From: Candidatus Wolfebacteria bacterium | GTDB taxonomy: Bacteria > Patescibacteriota > Minisyncoccia > UBA6257 > UBA9933 | Reading direction: 5' to 3' | DNA: 39,303 nt | NCBI GenBank assembly: GCA_016188075.1 | Contig: JACPIO010000013.1 | Location: forward strand, 1 to 39,303 | In this document: positions 1 through 8,621 of the stretch, piece by piece | Layout of the letters: every line of letters starts with the position of its first letter | Numbering within the stretch: position 1 is the stretch's first letter | The notes under the pieces: model-generated | Told to the model about the DNA's origin: nothing | The model's database searches: none | The model's input: only the letters and a program-made list of their open reading frames with translations | Program-made: the position numbers and the translations under genes

Positions 1-506
1 CCAACGGAAGCTATTTTACCGGTATCAATCCTTTAAAATCGAGCTGGGATCTGTATGACAACACAGCTAGTCTTACGAGGCTGACTGTGCAGGCTGATGG
101 CAACGTCGGCATTGGGACAACGACGCCTGATTCTAACTACAAACTGACCACTTCCGGAGGCGGGGTCAAAGCGGAAAATAGTTCTGCTCTTCAGTCAGCC
201 GGCTATTTCTCCAATGCTGGCGGCGGCCCAGCCATAACAGCAGGTACTGGCGGCATGACCTTAGGCGGCGTCAACAAAACCGCGTGGCCTTCTGGCGGTA
301 CTAGCCAATGGGTTGATGGTACTGGCGGCATCATCTATTACAATGGCGGTAATGTGGGGATCGGAACCTCGACACCTCTTGCTCAATTGCATTTATATAG
401 TAATACTTCCAATGGATTATTTATTCAAAATACAGGTACTGGTTATGCTGGCGTGAGAGTACAGACCTCCAACGGAAGCTATTTTACCGGTATCACAATC
501 CTTTAA
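1..506 (+). CDS. Surface/tail-fibre-like repeat protein with GNVGIGT(T/S)TP repeats, 3' part; 5' end lies outside the window; frame broken at ~496
   Basis: Open frame from nt 3, in phase with the 87..506 ORF; repeated GNVGIGTxTP motifs. Confidence 0.75.
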   Translation, partial: NGSYFTGINPLKSSWDLYDNTASLTRLTVQADGNVGIGTTTPDSNYKLTTSGGGVKAENSSALQSAGYFSNAGGGPAITAGTGGMTLGGVNKTAWPSGGTSQWVDGTGGIIYYNGGNVGIGTSTPLAQLHLYSNTSNGLFIQNTGTGYAGVRVQTSNGSYFTGITIL

Positions 507-727
507 AATCGAGCTGGGATCTGTATGACAACACAGCTAGTCTTACGAGGCTGACTGTGCAGGCTGATGGCAACGTCGGCATTGGGACACCTGCGCCAAC
601 TAGTAAATTGCAAGTTGTGGGATTGCCTGTATATGCGAATAATGCGGCGGCAGTAGCTGGAGGCCTTACTGCCGGAGCTTTTTATAGAACTGGAGCAGAT
701 CCAGACCCCGTAATGATAGTTCATTAG
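499..727 (+). pseudogene. Out-of-frame C-terminal continuation of the same repeat protein (NPLKSSWDLYDNTASLTRLTVQADGNVGIGTPAPTSKLQVVGLPVYANNAAAVAGGLTAGAFYRTGADPDPVMIVH*)
   Basis: Manual translation after removing a 2-nt insertion relative to the 1-119 copy. Confidence 0.75.
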
Positions 728-878
728 TTCGCAAACATAAGGATTTGTGAGGTAAGTAAAATAACTTATATGTCCAAATCAAAGATCATCTTTGGCCATC
801 TATCGAGGTTGAACCTCGATAATTTTGAGAAATCAGGCATATTATCGTGGTGAAATCTTTATCAAATTCGGATAGTAC

Positions 879-1508
879 TTGAACAAGTTGCCTAGAAAAC
901 TTTTTATACCTTCTTTGATTTTAGCCGCGGCCGTGGCGATATTTTTTGCTGGAAATACAATCTATCAAATCTATGGAGATTCAACTCCTACAATTTATCG
1001 AGGTTCAACCTCGATAAATTCTACAGACTCCCCGCCCCCTCCCGCAAGCCCCGAGCCTAACTGCCCTTATCAAGAAGAAAAACGCGCGGTCCGCGGCGAC
1101 TCGCTCTCGGGCTTAATTGAAAACGGCGCCACGGTAAAAATTCTTTTTAATTATTACAAGTGCCGCGATCCCCAAAGAGGTGATATCATTGCCTATCATT
1201 ACGCCGCGAAAACCGACCCTATTATAAAAATCGTCAAGGGCGTTCCCGGAGATACTCTCGGTTTAAAAACCCAAAATGGCAAATGGCTGATTTTATTGAA
1301 TGGCGAAATCGTCAAAAATTCCAAAGGCGAGGAGTATGAAATAGACGGGTCGGGTGAGCGGATGCTCTCGCTCTATATCAAAGATTACAAGGGCGTGATT
1401 CCCGAAGGAGCCTATCTCCTCCTTGGCAATTTAAAAAACGGCAGCCTGGACAGCACCCGCTTTGGTTTAGTCGGCAAAGAAGATATATTGGGAAAAGTGG
1501 AGCAGTAG
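879..1508 (+). CDS. Signal peptidase I-like (S26 family) protein, TTG start
   Basis: N-terminal TM, RGDSLSGLI Ser motif, KIVKGVPGD Lys motif, LLLGNLKNGSLDSTRFG. Confidence 0.8.
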   Translation: MNKLPRKLFIPSLILAAAVAIFFAGNTIYQIYGDSTPTIYRGSTSINSTDSPPPPASPEPNCPYQEEKRAVRGDSLSGLIENGATVKILFNYYKCRDPQRGDIIAYHYAAKTDPIIKIVKGVPGDTLGLKTQNGKWLILLNGEIVKNSKGEEYEIDGSGERMLSLYIKDYKGVIPEGAYLLLGNLKNGSLDSTRFGLVGKEDILGKVEQ

Positions 1509-1538
1509 AGTCTTGAATAAGAGCTTTAAAATTGTTTA

Positions 1539-1564
1539 CCTTATATAAGATTAATCTTTTATAA
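1539..1564. repeat. Palindrome-centred dispersed repeat, copy 1
   Basis: CCTTATATAAGATTAATCTTTTATAA. Confidence 0.85.
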
Positions 1565-1651
1565 TAGACACAATTCGGAGAGAAAAATTCGTGGCCAATG
1601 CGACCAGGGCACGCCCTTTACGGCGGGCAAAAATTGCTCTAAAATAAATCA

Positions 1652-1888
1652 ATGGAAAAATTAATCCTGCATATTGAAGGTATGCACTGCGGCGCTTGCG
1701 CCACTGGGATTCAGATGTTAGTCTCCCAGATGGAAGGCGTGAAATCAATTTTTGTGGACTACGAAAGTAAAAAAGGCGAGGTGGAATTCGACCCTGTTAA
1801 GGTTTCCCAAGAAAGCATCTTTAAAAACATCGAAGATTTAGGCTATAAAGCCTCGGCTGCGCCCGCGGAGTTGCAAAAAAATACCTAA
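1652..1888 (+). CDS. Heavy-metal-associated (HMA, CopZ-like) domain protein
   Basis: IEGMHCGACATGIQ motif. Confidence 0.85.
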   Translation: MEKLILHIEGMHCGACATGIQMLVSQMEGVKSIFVDYESKKGEVEFDPVKVSQESIFKNIEDLGYKASAAPAELQKNT

Positions 1889-2313
1889 TGCTTATACTAC
1901 AGACGATGAAACCTTCCATCTCTTTAATTATCGCATTAATTTTTATTCTGCTCGCGGTTTTTGGGTTTAGCGCCATGAGCCACAGCGAGGAGCACGGCCA
2001 CATCGGCTGTTTGGCCGCCACCGCCTCAAACGCCGATTGCCCAGCGAAAAGCGATGCCTTTGATTTCTTTTCTTTCCACTTGGGCGCCTTAAAATTTTTT
2101 TCCACGGCGGTTTTCAGCAAAAATTTAATCGCGGCGTTTTTCTTAATTTTTGCCGCCGCGATTCTACAGCTCATCTTTTCCAAACCAAGCGAAACGCAAA
2201 AAAACACGCCTGACGCCCATCCCTCTCAATTCTTAAAATCCGCTGTTCCCCTCCGACACCGACAAAATTTTTCCTGGCTTAGCCTTTTAGAGTCGAGCCC
2301 CAACGCCGTTTAG
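1888..2313 (+). CDS. Hypothetical membrane protein with His/Cys-rich loop
   Basis: Two hydrophobic segments; HSEEHGHIGCLAATASNADC; start overlaps the upstream stop. Confidence 0.6.
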   Translation: MLILQTMKPSISLIIALIFILLAVFGFSAMSHSEEHGHIGCLAATASNADCPAKSDAFDFFSFHLGALKFFSTAVFSKNLIAAFFLIFAAAILQLIFSKPSETQKNTPDAHPSQFLKSAVPLRHRQNFSWLSLLESSPNAV

Positions 2314-2358
2314 GAGCGCGATTAAAAATCGTCTATTTTTGATCGCGCCCATTCTCGA

Positions 2359-2382
2359 ACCCTTAATAAGGGGTCTTTTTAC
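2359..2382 (+). terminator. Intrinsic terminator upstream of the DUF1573-like gene
   Basis: ACCCTT AAT AAGGGGT CTTTTT. Confidence 0.6.
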
Positions 2383-2400
2383 TTTTAAAAATCAAAAAAT

Positions 2401-2895
2401 ATGAAACAACTGATAAACATCGCAATAACTATCGCCATCAGCTTCGCGGTCATCGCCGGATTAATCTGGCTTAGCCGAACCGCTCCCCCAAAAAAATCGA
2501 GCGCGACCTCCCGCGGACTGCTTGAGGCCAGCGAAACATTTTTCAATTTCGGAGAAATTTCAATGGCCCAAGGAAAAGTGAGCCGTAACTTCCCGATCAA
2601 AAACTCCGGATCAGAATCAATAGAGCTAAACACTCTTTATACCTCCTGTATGTGCACCACTGCTTCATTTATAAAGGCCGGCTCCAGATTCGGGCCTTTT
2701 GGCATGCCCGGACACGGCTTTGTGCCGCCGCTAAACCAAAGTCTCACGCCCGGAGAAGAAGCCGGAGTAGAAGTCGTTTTCGACCCAGCAGCGCACGGAC
2801 CAGCCGGAGTTGGTCCAATAGAAAGAGTGGTTTATTTGGAGAATAACGCCGGTCGGCCGCTCGAGTTAAAATTTAGAGCGGTGGTAACCCCGTAG
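2401..2895 (+). CDS. DUF1573-like protein
   Basis: FNFGEISMAQGKVSRNFPIKNSG...CMCTTA...; N-terminal TM. Confidence 0.75.
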   Translation: MKQLINIAITIAISFAVIAGLIWLSRTAPPKKSSATSRGLLEASETFFNFGEISMAQGKVSRNFPIKNSGSESIELNTLYTSCMCTTASFIKAGSRFGPFGMPGHGFVPPLNQSLTPGEEAGVEVVFDPAAHGPAGVGPIERVVYLENNAGRPLELKFRAVVTP

Positions 2896-2911
2896 CCGCA
2901 ATAACTTCAAA

Positions 2912-3709
2912 ATGCAGACAAACCATCCAAAATTTAAAATTGCCATTTTGCTTTCGGCCGCCCTACTGCTCATTGGAATCATTCTTTTTTTCCGACTGAC
3001 GCCCGCCGGGACAACGACACTCTGGAATCTGTCAGGCGGCGGTAGATGGCTTTTTCCATTAGTGACCGTGGCAGCGCTTTTGGACAGCGTGAATCCGTGC
3101 GCTTTCTCGGTTCTTCTTCTGACAATCGCGTTTCTTTTTAGTATCGGGAAGGCGCGATCCGGTATTCTCAAAATCGGCAGCGTGTACATCTTGGGCATCT
3201 TCATCATCTACATTCTTATTGGCTTGGGCATTCTTCAAGCGCTTCATCTCTTTAACACGCCGCATTTTATGGCCAAGGTCGGGGCAGGGCTTTTAATCGC
3301 GCTGGGGTTAATCAATCTCGTGAATGAATTTTTTCCGTCATTCCCGATTAAGCTAAGAATTCCGGCTTCGGCTCATCAAAAAATAGGCCAGTTGATGCAA
3401 ACAGCGTCGCTCCCCGCCGCTTTCTTTTTGGGAGCGCTGGTTGGCCTTTGCGAATTTCCCTGCACCGGCGGTCCGTATCTTATGGTTCTGGGACTGCTTC
3501 ACGATCAGGCGACCTATCTCAAGGGCTTGAGCTATCTTCTTTACTACAACTTAATCTTCGCTCTGCCGCTTGCGATCATTCTTTTAATCGCGAGCGAAAA
3601 AACTCTTCACGACAAAGTGGCGCGATGGAAGAAAGAAGAATCAAAAAATATGAGGCTCTGGGGCGGAATTATTATGGTCGCCTTAGGCGTCTTAATCTTT
3701 ATGTTTTGA
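2912..3709 (+). CDS. CcdA/DsbD-like thiol-disulfide transmembrane protein
   Basis: LLDSVNPCAFSVLL and GLCEFPCTGGPYL paired Cys motifs in TM helices. Confidence 0.8.
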   Translation: MQTNHPKFKIAILLSAALLLIGIILFFRLTPAGTTTLWNLSGGGRWLFPLVTVAALLDSVNPCAFSVLLLTIAFLFSIGKARSGILKIGSVYILGIFIIYILIGLGILQALHLFNTPHFMAKVGAGLLIALGLINLVNEFFPSFPIKLRIPASAHQKIGQLMQTASLPAAFFLGALVGLCEFPCTGGPYLMVLGLLHDQATYLKGLSYLLYYNLIFALPLAIILLIASEKTLHDKVARWKKEESKNMRLWGGIIMVALGVLIFMF

Positions 3710-3716
3710 CTTCAAT

Positions 3717-4217
3717 ATGAATACTCGAATTGAATTCGACAACTTAATCAAAAAAATCGAGGAGCTGAAAGAGACAGGTCAGACCCCGGATCTCGCGACT
3801 GAAGAAGATTTAAGTCTGGCTATTATGAACCTCTTGAGTCTTGAGGAACATTTCTTCTTTACTGGAGAAAAAACCGGAAAGTCGACGTATTTTGACCTAC
3901 TTGCTGAAGTGCGCGAAATCCGCAAAGCGCTTTTGGCGAAAATGATTCCCCGCCACGAAGGCGAAACATGGTGCATTTCAAAACATTTGCTGGCGACAAC
4001 CATGCGCCTGATTGAGGTGGGCACCAAACTCCAGTCGGACAAAAAAACCGCTGACGCGAAAGAAATGTTTGATCGCGCCTACAAAATATATTCTTTGTTC
4101 TGGGCGCTGCGACTAAAACTAATTGACACGGCCGGACTCAAAAAAACGGCTGCCGAAGAAAAACCCTGGACGCTCGAGGATATCGTCAATAAACTCGTGG
4201 ATTGCTGCGACGAATAA
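3717..4217 (+). CDS. Hypothetical helical protein in the metal/redox cluster
   Basis: ORF directly downstream of the ccdA-like gene. Confidence 0.6.
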   Translation: MNTRIEFDNLIKKIEELKETGQTPDLATEEDLSLAIMNLLSLEEHFFFTGEKTGKSTYFDLLAEVREIRKALLAKMIPRHEGETWCISKHLLATTMRLIEVGTKLQSDKKTADAKEMFDRAYKIYSLFWALRLKLIDTAGLKKTAAEEKPWTLEDIVNKLVDCCDE

Positions 4218-4238
4218 AAAAATTATGAAGCATGAAAT

Positions 4239-4613
4239 ATGAAGCAGGGTTATACCTTAGCAGTGATTGCCGTTGTCATAGCTCTGACTGCGATCTGGTG
4301 GCGAATGGACGCGCCGCGAAGCGATCAAGCGCTCGACGCGTTCGCAAAGTGCTTAACGCAGAAAGGCATCGTGATGTACGGCGCGGATTGGTGCGGTCAT
4401 TGCCAAAATGAAAAATCAGCGTTCGGCAGCTCGTTTCGATTCGTGAATTACATTGAATGCCCAAAAGAACCGGAACGTTGTTTAGCCGCGGGAATCAACG
4501 GATATCCGACATGGACATTCTCCGACGGCCGAAAACTTGAAGGTGAACAGGGCCTTGAAAAACTTGCGGAGGAAAGCGATTGCCTGCTCGAAAATATAAA
4601 AGCTAGAAAATAG
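4239..4613 (+). CDS. Thioredoxin-fold protein, membrane anchored
   Basis: VMYGADWCGHCQNEKSAF (CxxC), GYPTWTF cis-Pro region. Confidence 0.85.
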   Translation: MKQGYTLAVIAVVIALTAIWWRMDAPRSDQALDAFAKCLTQKGIVMYGADWCGHCQNEKSAFGSSFRFVNYIECPKEPERCLAAGINGYPTWTFSDGRKLEGEQGLEKLAEESDCLLENIKARK

Positions 4614-4676
4614 AATTTAAGAATTGGATTCTAAAAATCAAGAATAAAAAATTAGGCGGAAAAATAAAAAACTAAA

Positions 4677-5567
4677 ATGGATAACGAAAAAAATAACCAA
4701 ACAATCGAAGAAAAACCCAGAGATTACTTACTTTCTCTAAGCATTTTCGTATCAGCGCTCTTAATCGCCGGCGCCTGGATTTACACAGCCGGCTTGAAAT
4801 ACCAAGCAAATCAAGCGACGGGTTCGATCGAGAAAAACATCTTACCGCCGGGAGGAATCAATTTGCCGATTAGCTGGGGCGACTTGGGAGTGAAGATGGT
4901 AGACGCCGGCGTCATTGACAAAAAGAAATTTGAATTGCTCTACCCGTCCGAGAGAAACGAGATGGAGCGGCTTCTTTCTGGATCGACCAGCGAAAATCTT
5001 CAAATTAATTCCGAAAATTCGGGAATGATTTTAAATCTTCTCTGGGCATTGGGGCTGGGCAATAAAAACGATATTTTAGAAAAAGGGCCAATGACGGATA
5101 TGCGCTACGGCGGCCCGCAAAATTTCGCCTCGACCGCCGGCTGGACAATAGCTCAAGGCAATCCAATGGATCACTATTCGAAACATGAGTTTATTGTTCT
5201 TACCCCGGAAAAGCAGCAAATAGTGGAGCGGATAGCGAAAAACATTTACCGTCCCTGTTGCGACAACGCGACTTATTTCCCGGACTGCAATCACGGCATG
5301 GCAATGCTCGGACTCCTCGAACTCATGGCTTCGCAGGGAATTTCCGAAGAAGAAATGTATAAGGTCGCCCTTCAAGTAAATGCCTACTGGTTCCCGGACA
5401 CCTATCTCACTATCGCGCAATATCTCGCCTCCAGAGGCATTGATTGGAACGAGGCTGACCCCAAAGAGATTTTAGGAGCGAATTATTCGAGCGCGTCCGG
5501 CTACAAACAGATTCTTTCTCAAGTTACCACTCCAACTAAAAGTAGCGGCGGAGGTTGCGGAGCGTAA
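4677..5567 (+). CDS. Uncharacterised membrane-anchored protein with CC...DCNHG motif and GGGCGA C-terminus
   Basis: PCCDNATYFPDCNHGMAMLGLLELMASQG; TM near N-terminus. Confidence 0.7.
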   Translation: MDNEKNNQTIEEKPRDYLLSLSIFVSALLIAGAWIYTAGLKYQANQATGSIEKNILPPGGINLPISWGDLGVKMVDAGVIDKKKFELLYPSERNEMERLLSGSTSENLQINSENSGMILNLLWALGLGNKNDILEKGPMTDMRYGGPQNFASTAGWTIAQGNPMDHYSKHEFIVLTPEKQQIVERIAKNIYRPCCDNATYFPDCNHGMAMLGLLELMASQGISEEEMYKVALQVNAYWFPDTYLTIAQYLASRGIDWNEADPKEILGANYSSASGYKQILSQVTTPTKSSGGGCGA

Positions 5568-5613
5568 GGAGAAGATATAAAGGTCGGATAAAAATAACTA
5601 ATTCGTAAAAATT

Positions 5614-5889
5614 ATGGAACTAAATAAACAAAAACTTTCGCTTGCGGCCACGGCAACCATGACAATAACATACATCATTTGCGGCATTTTTACCGCTCTT
5701 TTGCCGGATGTCGCCCTAAAATTTCTCGGCTGGATGGTTCACCTCGTTAATGTAGAGAAGTTTGCTGGCGGGGTTGAAGTAACCCTTGACAGCTTTATTC
5801 TTGGTCTATTACCGATCTTGTTTTACACTTATCTCGCTACCTATCTGTTTGCGTGGTTGTATAATAAATTTATTCAATCACGGCCGTAA
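5614..5889 (+). CDS. DUF5676-like small membrane protein
   Basis: Two TM segments, YLFAWLYNKF C-terminus. Confidence 0.6.
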   Translation: MELNKQKLSLAATATMTITYIICGIFTALLPDVALKFLGWMVHLVNVEKFAGGVEVTLDSFILGLLPILFYTYLATYLFAWLYNKFIQSRP

Positions 5890-5892
5890 TAT

Positions 5893-8130
5893 ATGGATCA
5901 CAATCATACGCAAATCTTCTATACCTGTCCAATGCATCCGGAAGTCGTGAAAGACGCTCCCGGCAAATGCCCGGGATGCGGAATGGACCTTATAGAAATT
6001 CAAAATTCATTTTTGCGAAGCAAATCCCCGGAGGGTCAATTCAAAAATCAAAATGGCACTGCAAAATCTACAAATCACAGTGAACACGCCGATCATGAAA
6101 TGCGGAAAGCAAGCCATCGCGATCACGAGACCGCAATGACCAATCCGCAGATGGCGAAAAAAATGGAGGCCGATATGCGCCGCCGGTTTTGGATTTCCTT
6201 TCTTCTTTCCATTCCGATTGTTTTGTATTCTCCTTTAGGACTCAACTACTTTAAACTCAATCTTCCGACCCCGATCCCGGCGAGTTGGCTGCTTTTTCTC
6301 TTAACTACCCCAATCGTTTTCTGGACCGGTTCGATTTTCATTACCGGCACCTACTGGTCGCTCAAGGCCCGCAAACTCAATATGTCGGTTTTGATTGCTA
6401 CCGGCGTTCTGGCAGCCTATCTTTTTAGTGTTTTGCTTTCGGTGGCGCGCCCAGGTTCAGACACATTTTACGAGGCGGCGGCGCTCCTTGTTACTTTTGT
6501 TTTATTCGGCCACTGGATGGAAATGAAATCTCGTCGCGGCACCTCCGAGGCCTTGCGCGCGCTTTTTGATTTAGTGCCGCCGCAAGCGAAGGTAATCCGC
6601 TTAGGCAAAGAAATTACAATTCCCAGCGCCGAAATTGTTCATAACGACATTGTGGTTCTGCGGCCCGGCGATAAGGTACCGGTGGATGGAGAAATTATTG
6701 AGGGCGAAACATCCATTGATGAATCCCTGGTAACCGGGGAATCTATGCCGGTTTTAAAAACCATCGGCGATAAAGTCATCGGCGGTTCAGTGAACCAAAC
6801 CGGCGCGGTAAAATTTAGAGCTACAGAGGTTGGATCAGAAACGGTGCTGGCGCAAATCATCAAACTTGTGGAAACGGCGCAAAATTCTAAAGCGCCGGGT
6901 CAGCGGATTGCCGACAAAGCGGCCGGGTGGCTTGTGATTGTCGCCATTGGTTCGGGGACGGCTGCGTTTTTAGGATGGTATTTCGGCGCCGGGGTCGGAC
7001 TTCTTGCCGCGCTCACTTTCGCGGTTTCAACAGTGGTAATCGCCTGCCCGGACGCGCTTGGACTTGCCACTCCTACGGCAGTTGCCGTGGGCACCGGCAT
7101 CGGGGCCAAATACAATATTCTTATTAAAGACGCGGCGACGCTCGAAAACACTTCGCGAATCAACGCGATTATTCTGGATAAGACCGGAACGCTTACAGAA
7201 GGAAAACCAAAGATCACTGACGTCATAGCGTTTAACGGTTTTACTGAAAATGAATTGCTTAAATACGAAGCCAGTCTTGAGGCCGGGTCCAATCATCCGC
7301 TTGCCAAAGCGATTTTGGAAGAAGCCCAAAGACGCAATGCCCTGCCGCTTAAACCGATGGAAAATTTTGAGTCTGTTGCCGGCTATGGGCTTAAAGCGCG
7401 GATTCACGGTAAAATCGTCTTGGCCGGAAAAGAAAAATTGCTCAAGGATAATGCCGTCGCGACTGAAGACGCGAGAGCCATCCTTGATCGGCTTGCCGGA
7501 GAAGGAAAAACATTGAGCTTGCTGGCTATTGATGGAATTTTCGCTGGCGTTATCGCCGCCGCGGATCCGCCTCGAGTAAATTCCAAAAAAACGGTTATGG
7601 CGCTCCAAAAATTAGGCCTGGAAGTGGTGATGATCACAGGCGATCACGCCAAAGTGGCTGAAGGCATCGGGAAAGAATTGGGTCTTGACCGAGTGTTTGC
7701 CGAAGTTCTCCCGGAAGATAAAGCGAGGTATGTCAAAAAATTGCAAGATGAAGGCAAATTTGTCGCTATGGTTGGAGACGGCATTAACGACGCGCCGGCA
7801 TTGGCCCAGTCGGATATCGGCATTGCCATTGGCGCGGGCACAGACGTCGCGATTGAGACCGGCAATATCGTTCTCATGAAATCCGACCCCTACGATATCG
7901 TCGCGGCCATTCGTTTAAGCAAGGCGACGGTTGTCAAGATGAAGCAAAATCTCTTTTGGGCGGCTATCTACAATGTTCTTTCTATTCCTGTCGCAGCCGG
8001 GGTGTTTTATAATACGCTTGGCTGGTCTCTCCGGCCAGAGATTTCCGCGCTCCTAATGTCAGCTTCTTCTATTATCGTAGCCACGAACGCGGTGCTTCTA
8101 AAACGAGTTGAGCCTTATTTAAAAAAATGA
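5893..8130 (+). CDS. Heavy-metal translocating P1B-type ATPase with N-terminal YTCPMHPEV domain and CPD motif
   Basis: YTCPMHPEVVKDAPGKCPGCGMDL, TGES, CPDALGLATPTA, DKTGTLTEGKP, GDGINDAPALAQSDIGIAIG. Confidence 0.95.
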   Translation: MDHNHTQIFYTCPMHPEVVKDAPGKCPGCGMDLIEIQNSFLRSKSPEGQFKNQNGTAKSTNHSEHADHEMRKASHRDHETAMTNPQMAKKMEADMRRRFWISFLLSIPIVLYSPLGLNYFKLNLPTPIPASWLLFLLTTPIVFWTGSIFITGTYWSLKARKLNMSVLIATGVLAAYLFSVLLSVARPGSDTFYEAAALLVTFVLFGHWMEMKSRRGTSEALRALFDLVPPQAKVIRLGKEITIPSAEIVHNDIVVLRPGDKVPVDGEIIEGETSIDESLVTGESMPVLKTIGDKVIGGSVNQTGAVKFRATEVGSETVLAQIIKLVETAQNSKAPGQRIADKAAGWLVIVAIGSGTAAFLGWYFGAGVGLLAALTFAVSTVVIACPDALGLATPTAVAVGTGIGAKYNILIKDAATLENTSRINAIILDKTGTLTEGKPKITDVIAFNGFTENELLKYEASLEAGSNHPLAKAILEEAQRRNALPLKPMENFESVAGYGLKARIHGKIVLAGKEKLLKDNAVATEDARAILDRLAGEGKTLSLLAIDGIFAGVIAAADPPRVNSKKTVMALQKLGLEVVMITGDHAKVAEGIGKELGLDRVFAEVLPEDKARYVKKLQDEGKFVAMVGDGINDAPALAQSDIGIAIGAGTDVAIETGNIVLMKSDPYDIVAAIRLSKATVVKMKQNLFWAAIYNVLSIPVAAGVFYNTLGWSLRPEISALLMSASSIIVATNAVLLKRVEPYLKK
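6010..6043 (+). repeat. 34-nt repeat inside the P1B-ATPase gene (FLRSKSPEGQF)
   Basis: TTTTTGCGAAGCAAATCCCCGGAGGGTCAATTCA, identical to 26120-26153. Confidence 0.95.
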
Positions 8131-8142
8131 TAAAATAAATTT

Positions 8143-8526
8143 ATGAATAATACTAAACTTGTTGAATGGGTTTTGCGAATATCAGTCGCCGGCGAATTCA
8201 TTGGTCACGGCGTTTTCGCATTGCAGGGCAAAAAAGATTGGATTGGCTGGTTCGCCCAATTCGGAGTTGCCGATACCGGTCTCGCAACCCAGATTCTTTT
8301 CTTTGTCGGCGCTATGGATATCGCGCTCGCGCTTCTCGTTCTCATTAAGCCGGTTCGTCTCGTGCTTTTGTGGATGACGTTTTGGGGATTATGGACCGCT
8401 CTTCTGCGGCCCGTAGTCGGTATGCCAGTCTGGGATTTTGTCGAGCGCTGGGCAAATTGGGGCGCGCCGCTAGCGCTGCTTTTACTCGTTGGCTGGCCGA
8501 AAAATTTAAAAGAGTGGTTCAAATAA
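8143..8526 (+). CDS. Hypothetical membrane protein (DoxX-like topology)
   Basis: Four hydrophobic segments. Confidence 0.55.
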   Translation: MNNTKLVEWVLRISVAGEFIGHGVFALQGKKDWIGWFAQFGVADTGLATQILFFVGAMDIALALLVLIKPVRLVLLWMTFWGLWTALLRPVVGMPVWDFVERWANWGAPLALLLLVGWPKNLKEWFK

Positions 8527-8621
8527 AATATGACGAATTGCAAAAAGCGGATAAAAAATTAAAGTGAACCCGTCCGCGCCGCAAGCGGCGCGGAATTACT
8601 GGCGCTTAAATTAAACCTACT

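Noticed and set aside
496-506. Programmed frameshift in the surface protein gene
   Set aside because: No slippery heptamer or stimulatory structure is visible; the difference is a 2-nt insertion relative to the tandem copy, so mutation or consensus error is simpler.
6900-7608. Long minus-strand ORFs opposite the P1B-ATPase gene
   Set aside because: The plus strand encodes a clear ATPase with all motifs; the antisense frames show no family motif and are shadow ORFs.
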